Source: Poriferisodalis sp965208485 (GTDB lineage: Bacteria; Actinomycetota; Acidimicrobiia; Acidimicrobiales; Poriferisodalaceae). From it: DNA of 64,000 bases. The position numbers and the translations under genes were made by a program. Below the pieces are notes generated by a model. The model was not told the origin of the DNA, ran no database searches, and was given only the letters and a program-made list of their open reading frames with translations. Positions within the stretch are counted from its first letter, which is position 1; every line of letters starts with the position of its first letter. Of the stretch, positions 59,949 to 64,000 are shown in pieces. The stretch spans positions 2,108,001-2,172,000 of the forward strand of contig NZ_OZ242344.1 of assembly GCF_965208485.1 (NCBI RefSeq), given 5' to 3'.

Positions 59949-61099
59949 TCAAACGAAGCTACAAGCCTGTGTTGAGCCTCTCACACACTCAAACCGCGGT
60001 CCTTGTCCGATGTGAACAGTTCTCCATATCGTCTCATCAGAGCCCGATCCGCTGATTCGGTATTTCATGTAGTGCTCGAACTCGAAGAATTTGAGCGCAT
60101 ATGACGAGTCGTAGACGTAATCGTAACCGGAATCCGGTTGCCGGAGGCTACGGACCCAGGTTCCCAAGCTATTGCTCGGATTGGGGTGTTCATCGCAGTC
60201 GCGGTCGGGCCACCGATTGCGATCAATGCGACAGCAACTGTCGTTGTAGCCGAGCTTGAACGAACCCCATGGCTCTGGCACAGTCAACTCTTGCCAGAAG
60301 CGCACTTGTCGGCCATTGAGTGACATCCTGTATTCAAACTGAACTGAACCAGCTACAAACCACCAGCCGAATGAAAAGTACCCAAATGAACGTGTCTTGA
60401 CTCCTCGCCAGATATAATCACCATCGAAATAGAAGTCGAAAGGCTCGTAGGTTCCCAGCATAAGCCCCGGAGGTACACCGCTTCCCGTGCCAAAGTCCGA
60501 CAGTGGATCGGGTTGCGGGTTGGTGTCAAGGCCACGATACGTGCGGCCAGTACCCGGAACCGCCTGCTCTGCGAGCACTGAATCGATAGCATCCTTGATG
60601 TCAATGGTGAATGATTCAAGCGACTCCCCATCCATATTGCTGTATAAAGGAACCGGGTTGTGTGCGATTCTCCGCAGAAAAGCGAGAATGTCGGGTATGG
60701 TCGTCGGATCGAATTCTGCAAGCAGTACGAATTGGTCGAGCGGCGAGAATCCTTCTTCAATCGGCAGCATGAAGCATGTCGAAGTCTCGCATTCCAGTTT
60801 CAGTTGCCTGAGTTGCATTTCGCTGGTGACGGAACCCGTCATGTAGCGATGTCGTTGAGTGCTTTGGACTCCGTGCTTGCCGTCATGATTGTGTCTGCCG
60901 ATACTGGGCCCGGCCACAAGAGCGCTTGGCTGGCTGACACGACCAAGACGACGACACCTAGGACAGTTCGACGCTTGGGAGTTCGAGGAAAAAGTCGAGT
61001 TCCCGAGCTCGACGTCGACAGCACGCGCCTGATCGCAAGCAGAACATGACCGCGAGTCGTGCTCATTATACGCGCCACAGACAAATGTACGAACTTCAT
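59949..61099 (-). pseudogene. Secreted hypothetical protein, frameshifted after the signal peptide
   Basis: Starting at 61099 or 61066, the first frame encodes TPKRRTVLGVVVLVVSASQALLWPGPVSADT, a signal peptide with an RR pair and an AxA-like cleavage site. It stops at ALNDIAT (60839). The next frame continues TGSVTSEMQLRQLKLECETSTCFMLPIEEGFSPLDQFVLLAEFDPTTIPDILAFLRRIAHN and ends at 59949 with a Trp/Tyr/Cys-rich domain (SFGYFSFGWWFVAGSVQFEYRMSLNGRQVRFWQELTVPEPWG). One base gained or lost at about 60838 links them. No family recognised. Together with the lipoprotein gene it forms an AT-richer island. Confidence 0.55.
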
Positions 61100-61172
61100 T
61101 CCTCAATGGTAACTCCCCGTTCACGGTTTGTGCCACTGCACGGCATCGAAGATGGCCGACTGCAGACGCGCA

Positions 61173-61200
61173 ACGGCCCGGAGCAAATGCCCCGGGCCGT
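61173..61200. terminator. Terminator-like hairpin after the thiolase gene
   Basis: ACGGCCCGG (61173-61181) pairs with CCGGGCCGT (61192-61200) around a 10-nt loop, 50 nt past the thiolase stop on the minus strand. It would separate thiolase transcription from the secreted-protein genes. Confidence 0.7.
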
Positions 61201-61250
61201 CAAGCGTTGAGTTGTCTGTGCCGCAGCGGTGCTGTGGGCATCAAAGGCGA

Positions 61251-62453
61251 TCAGCCCAGTTCGGAACCGACGACCGAGACGAAGCTCACGCACGCACCCG
61301 GCTGCCCGCCCAGGTTGTGCGTGAGTCCCAGCGTCTTGCCCTGCTCGGTCACCGAGGGAATCTGCCGCTCAGGCGGGGCTTGGCCGCGCAGTTGCAGCCA
61401 GCACTCGAAGAGCATCCGCAGGCCGGATGCGCCGATCGGGTGGCCGAAGCTCTTCAAACCGCCGTCGGGATTGACCGGCAGGTCGCCGTCGAGGTCGAAC
61501 GTGCCGGCCATGGCTTCCTTCCAGCCCAAGCCACGCTCGGCGAAGCCGAGGTCCTCCATCAGCACCAGCTCGGTGGGCGTGAAGCAGTCGTGCACCTCGG
61601 CCATCGCAATCTGCGAGCGGGGATCGGTGATGCCGGCCTGCTTGTAGGCCTCGGCTGCCGATGCCACAACCTCACGGAACGTCGTGTAGTCGTAGGTGCT
61701 GTCGAGCGCACCGGTTGCCGGACCGGACGCGAAGCTGAGCGCCTTGATGTACAGCGGGTTGTCGCAGTACTTGTGGGCGTCCTCAGCCCGGACCAGGACC
61801 GCAGCGGCCGAGCCGTCGCTGACGCCTGAGCAGTCAAAGATGCCCAGCGGACCAGCGATCAGCGGCGAGCCTGCGATGGTCTCGGGGGCCACTTCCTTGC
61901 GGAACTGCGCCCGTGGGTTCAGTGCGCCGTTGCGGTGGTTCTTCCACGCGATGCGGGTGAGAACCTCCTTCATGGTCTCTTCATCCAGCCCGTACTTGTG
62001 GGCGTAGGCCGGTGCCAGCAGGCTGAACGTGGCCGGTGCCGTGATGGTGGAATCAGTGCCGTCGCTCGGTGGGCGAGCGCCTGTCAGACCCGAGTAGCCC
62101 GAGTCCTTCAGCTTCTCGACGCCGATGGCCATCACCATGTCGTAGGCGCCCGAAGCGACTGCATAGGCAGCGTTGCGGAACGCCTCCGAGCCGGTGGCGC
62201 ACATGTTCTCGAGCCGGGTGACCGGCTTGTAGTCGAGCTGCAGCGGCTTCGACAGTGTCAGGCCGGAGACTCCCGAGCCCATCGTGCCGAGCCAGAAGGC
62301 GTCGATGTCGTCTTGGGTGACGCCAGCGGATGCGTATGCATCGTGCGCGGCGTCGGTGAGCATGTCATCGACGCTGCGATCCCAGTGCTCGCCGAACTGG
62401 GTGCAACCCATCCCGACGATCGCGACCTTGTCGCGAATGCCATGTGAACTCAT
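61251..62453 (-). CDS. Thiolase (acetyl-CoA acetyltransferase/SCP-x-like)
   Basis: A 400-residue thiolase-fold protein. The nucleophile Cys is in RLENMCATGSEAFRNAAYAVASG (near residue 85), the HDCF segment is VHDCFTPTELVLMEDLG, and GHPIGASGLRMLFE carries the catalytic His. The pattern HDCF rather than NEAF and a final GGQPGACVSFV are typical of SCP-x/archaeal-type thiolases. These are often paired with a HMG-CoA-synthase-like protein and a DUF35 OB-fold protein, as here with the next upstream gene. It probably works in sterol or branched acyl-CoA breakdown or acetoacetyl-CoA formation. Confidence 0.93.
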   Translation of the reverse strand: MSSHGIRDKVAIVGMGCTQFGEHWDRSVDDMLTDAAHDAYASAGVTQDDIDAFWLGTMGSGVSGLTLSKPLQLDYKPVTRLENMCATGSEAFRNAAYAVASGAYDMVMAIGVEKLKDSGYSGLTGARPPSDGTDSTITAPATFSLLAPAYAHKYGLDEETMKEVLTRIAWKNHRNGALNPRAQFRKEVAPETIAGSPLIAGPLGIFDCSGVSDGSAAAVLVRAEDAHKYCDNPLYIKALSFASGPATGALDSTYDYTTFREVVASAAEAYKQAGITDPRSQIAMAEVHDCFTPTELVLMEDLGFAERGLGWKEAMAGTFDLDGDLPVNPDGGLKSFGHPIGASGLRMLFECWLQLRGQAPPERQIPSVTEQGKTLGLTHNLGGQPGACVSFVSVVGSELG

Positions 62454-62570
62454 GTGTGCCTGCCTTGTAGTGGGTTGGGTGTACCTGACATTATGGCCGC
62501 TGGCCGAGGGTGCTCGCCCGTTTCGGTCGCCAACGGCTCGGATTGACGTCTCCTGTGCGCCGTATCAGCA

Positions 62571-62658
62571 CCCAGAACGGCAAATCTGCGCAGATTTCTA
62601 GGGCGCTTCCCTATCTGCGCGGAATCGCCGCCCAGAACGGCAAATCTGCGCAGATTTC
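62571..62658. promoter_or_regulatory. Duplicated 28-bp element with perfect palindrome upstream of thiolase
   Basis: Two identical 28-bp copies (62571-62598, 62631-62658) each contain the perfect 16-bp palindrome AAATCTGCGCAGATTT. A half-like CTATCTGCGCGG lies between them. The 60-bp spacing places both on about the same face of the helix. Located between the HMG-CoA-synthase-like gene and the thiolase start (62453), they could be operator sites for a dimeric repressor of the thiolase, or a termination/processing structure. Confidence 0.65.
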
Positions 62659-62708
62659 CGACCCGCGGCAGTCCGGGGCGACGAGCGAGCCGGCGGGTCC
62701 CAATATTG

Positions 62709-64000
62709 TTACCCCGCAGCCGGGCGGGCCTTCCAGAAGTAGTTGTGGATTCCCTCTGCGGTGTACAGCCGGCGGAAGGTCATCTCGACCCGGTCGCCGA
62801 TACGGACATCGTCAGGATCGACGTCGGTCATCTCGGCTTGGAAGCGGCCGCCGCCGTCGTAGTCGATGACCACGGCCACGACCGGCGGCGACAGCGAGTA
62901 CGCCAGCCGGTCCACGGTGAACGTGGCGATCGTGGCCGGAGTGTCGGCCATGCGGATGCGTTCCATGTCGTCGACCGCGCCCCCTTCCATGGAAACGCGC
63001 ATCGGCGGCATGTGGATGGCGCCCGAACTGCGGTCTCGCGAGCCGACAAGGGCGTACTTCCACTCCTCGGCGCGGAATGCGGGCGGCGCGCCGGGCCGGT
63101 CCGGGTCAGGGCGCCGGGGCGGTTCGCGATCCAAGTACCCACGCCACGTCAGGAACTTGCTGTAGTCGAGCGCGTCGTTGCCTCGTTCGATCTGCGCGCG
63201 GACCGGCGCGAACGGGGTGTGGTCGGCGATGGCGTCGGTTGTCCGCAGCACATCGACCGTGCAGCCGTCGGCGAGGTGGACGAGCAGGATCGTCTGGTTC
63301 GGCTCGGCCTCATCAAGGACGGACGCCAGTACCAAGGCGGGGTGCGCCGTTCCGGTGTTGCCGATCTCGTCGACCAGGTCGCTCACCAGCTTGTCGCCGG
63401 CAAGGCGGGACAGGCTGCGTACTGCTCGGGCGTGCATGCCCACGATCGCCACCTTGTCGATGCCGTCCAGACCCAGATTCGCGTGCTTGAGCGCTCGCTC
63501 GACGGTGTCGTTGGCCAGCGGCACGTAGACCTGCTCGCCGAATCGCTCCTCCCAGATTCTCGAGTACAGATCGCCCGGCTGGCGGTACCGGTCCAGGAAT
63601 TCGGCCGATGCCTGGGCACCGCCCAGCCACGAGCACAGCACCGGGGAGGCCTCGTCGTCTCCGAACACGAATGCTGCAGCGCCGTCGCCGCCGTTCGCCT
63701 CGTCACCGCTGGTCGGCCGTCCAGTGCGCAGGTCCGCAGCGATGCCCAAGTTGACGCCGCTGCGCAGCGACGCAACAGACCACGCAGCCTCAGACGACCG
63801 CGGCGAACCGCCGATGTCCACGGCCCACGCCTCCGACGGCAGGTCGAGGGCCGCGTGGATGGCGGTGGCATTGGTCTTGTCCAAGTAGGCGGGGTTGGCC
63901 GTGGCGAAGATCACCGAGCCGGGAACCAGATTGGTGCCTCGCAGGGCGTTGCGGGCGGCCTCGACCCCCATCGTGGTGGTGTCCTCGTCGTAGCTGGCCA
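62709..64000 (-). CDS. HMG-CoA synthase-like protein fused to DUF35 OB-fold domain (5' end outside window)
   Basis: At least 430 codons; the frame stays open to the window edge (SYDEDTTTMGVEAARNALRG), so the N-terminus is missing. The thiolase-like part has FATANPAYLDKTNATAIHAALDLPSEAWAVDIGGSPRSSEAAWSVA, AFVFGDD, and VAIVGMHARAVRSLSR. The C-terminal about 140 residues are a DUF35-type OB-fold (DMERIRMADTPATIATFTVDRLAYSLSPPVVAVVIDYDGGGRFQAEMTDVDPDDVRIGDRVEMTFRRLY). The Ala-Val-Asp-Ile stretch replaces a clear Cys nucleophile, so the condensing activity is uncertain. Pairs functionally with the thiolase downstream. Confidence 0.85.
   Translation of the reverse strand, partial: ASYDEDTTTMGVEAARNALRGTNLVPGSVIFATANPAYLDKTNATAIHAALDLPSEAWAVDIGGSPRSSEAAWSVASLRSGVNLGIAADLRTGRPTSGDEANGGDGAAAFVFGDDEASPVLCSWLGGAQASAEFLDRYRQPGDLYSRIWEERFGEQVYVPLANDTVERALKHANLGLDGIDKVAIVGMHARAVRSLSRLAGDKLVSDLVDEIGNTGTAHPALVLASVLDEAEPNQTILLVHLADGCTVDVLRTTDAIADHTPFAPVRAQIERGNDALDYSKFLTWRGYLDREPPRRPDPDRPGAPPAFRAEEWKYALVGSRDRSSGAIHMPPMRVSMEGGAVDDMERIRMADTPATIATFTVDRLAYSLSPPVVAVVIDYDGGGRFQAEMTDVDPDDVRIGDRVEMTFRRLYTAEGIHNYFWKARPAAG

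Noticed and set aside
61251..62447. Long plus-strand open frames over the thiolase and similar antisense frames elsewhere (for example 17824-19155, 21961-23286)
   Set aside because: They lie opposite genes with clear conserved motifs, and their translations are low-complexity His/Arg/Gly-rich, as expected for antisense of GC-rich codons.

Overview
This is a GC-rich actinobacterial chromosome segment, most likely from the class Acidimicrobiia. A WhiB-family regulator, a dedicated oligoribonuclease, a DUF222/HNH gene, DUF4389 and DUF2269 membrane proteins and many family III CoA-transferase, thiolase, acyl-CoA dehydrogenase, PhyH and SDR genes support this. The genus is an inference. The window mixes ordinary metabolic operons with a heavily decayed accessory fraction containing several insertion sequences, at least four miniature elements, three toxin-antitoxin pairs and about ten broken genes.

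Layout. 1-433: broken IS1380-type transposase. 580-2995: operon (minus) for a TlpA-like thioredoxin, CcdA and a poly-gamma-glutamate-hydrolase-like protein, then WhiB with strong hairpins around it. 4.2-7.4 kb: MBL hydrolase, Orn and a TrkA-N potassium channel. 7.4-11.5 kb: IS256-type element beside a C5 DNA methyltransferase and a divergent, frameshifted gene that may encode its nuclease partner. 11.4-19.1 kb: shikimate kinase, CaiB CoA-transferase, Suc_Fer protein, frameshifted FMN glutamate-synthase-like gene, PhyH oxygenase, DUF4389 and a ThDP enzyme. 19.1-23.2 kb: miniature element, IS30 remnant, AbiE-like toxin-antitoxin pair and a second copy of the miniature element split by an intact ISL3 element with an 8-bp target duplication. 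23.3-29.1 kb: acyl-CoA dehydrogenase, Ldh_2 oxidoreductase, HicBA, IMDH-like dehydrogenase, DUF2269 and a YbdK-type ligase. 29.2-35 kb: AAA ATPase, acidic repeat surface protein, DUF222/HNH and DUF429. 35.1-43.6 kb: molybdopterin oxidoreductase, two MFS transporters, Zn alcohol dehydrogenase, SDR and epoxide-hydrolase-like enzyme.

44-49 kb is a gene graveyard: VapBC-like pair, enoyl-CoA hydratase fragment, frameshifted PD-(D/E)XK nuclease, DUF4143 fragment, tRNA-Thr(CGU), transposase fragment and a second deleted IS30. 49-58 kb is housekeeping: FmdB zinc ribbon, SAF-domain protein, UppP, PHP hydrolase, TldE/TldD, a flippase-like membrane protein and Dxs with a 36-bp tandem repeat in its linker. 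58-62.5 kb is an AT-richer island with a lipoprotein gluzincin and a frameshifted secreted protein. A chimeric thiolase fragment lies on one side of it and the complete thiolase on the other. The window ends inside a HMG-CoA-synthase-like/DUF35 gene.

Most notable: (i) a family of about 100-107 bp miniature elements, all bounded by CTAG, two of which are identical and sit exactly on stop codons; (ii) a dispersed repeat that supplies C-terminal protein tails; (iii) the thiolase-bracketed island; (iv) an uncharacterised possible restriction partner; (v) an unusual density of single-base frameshifts. No CRISPR array, rRNA or prophage was seen.
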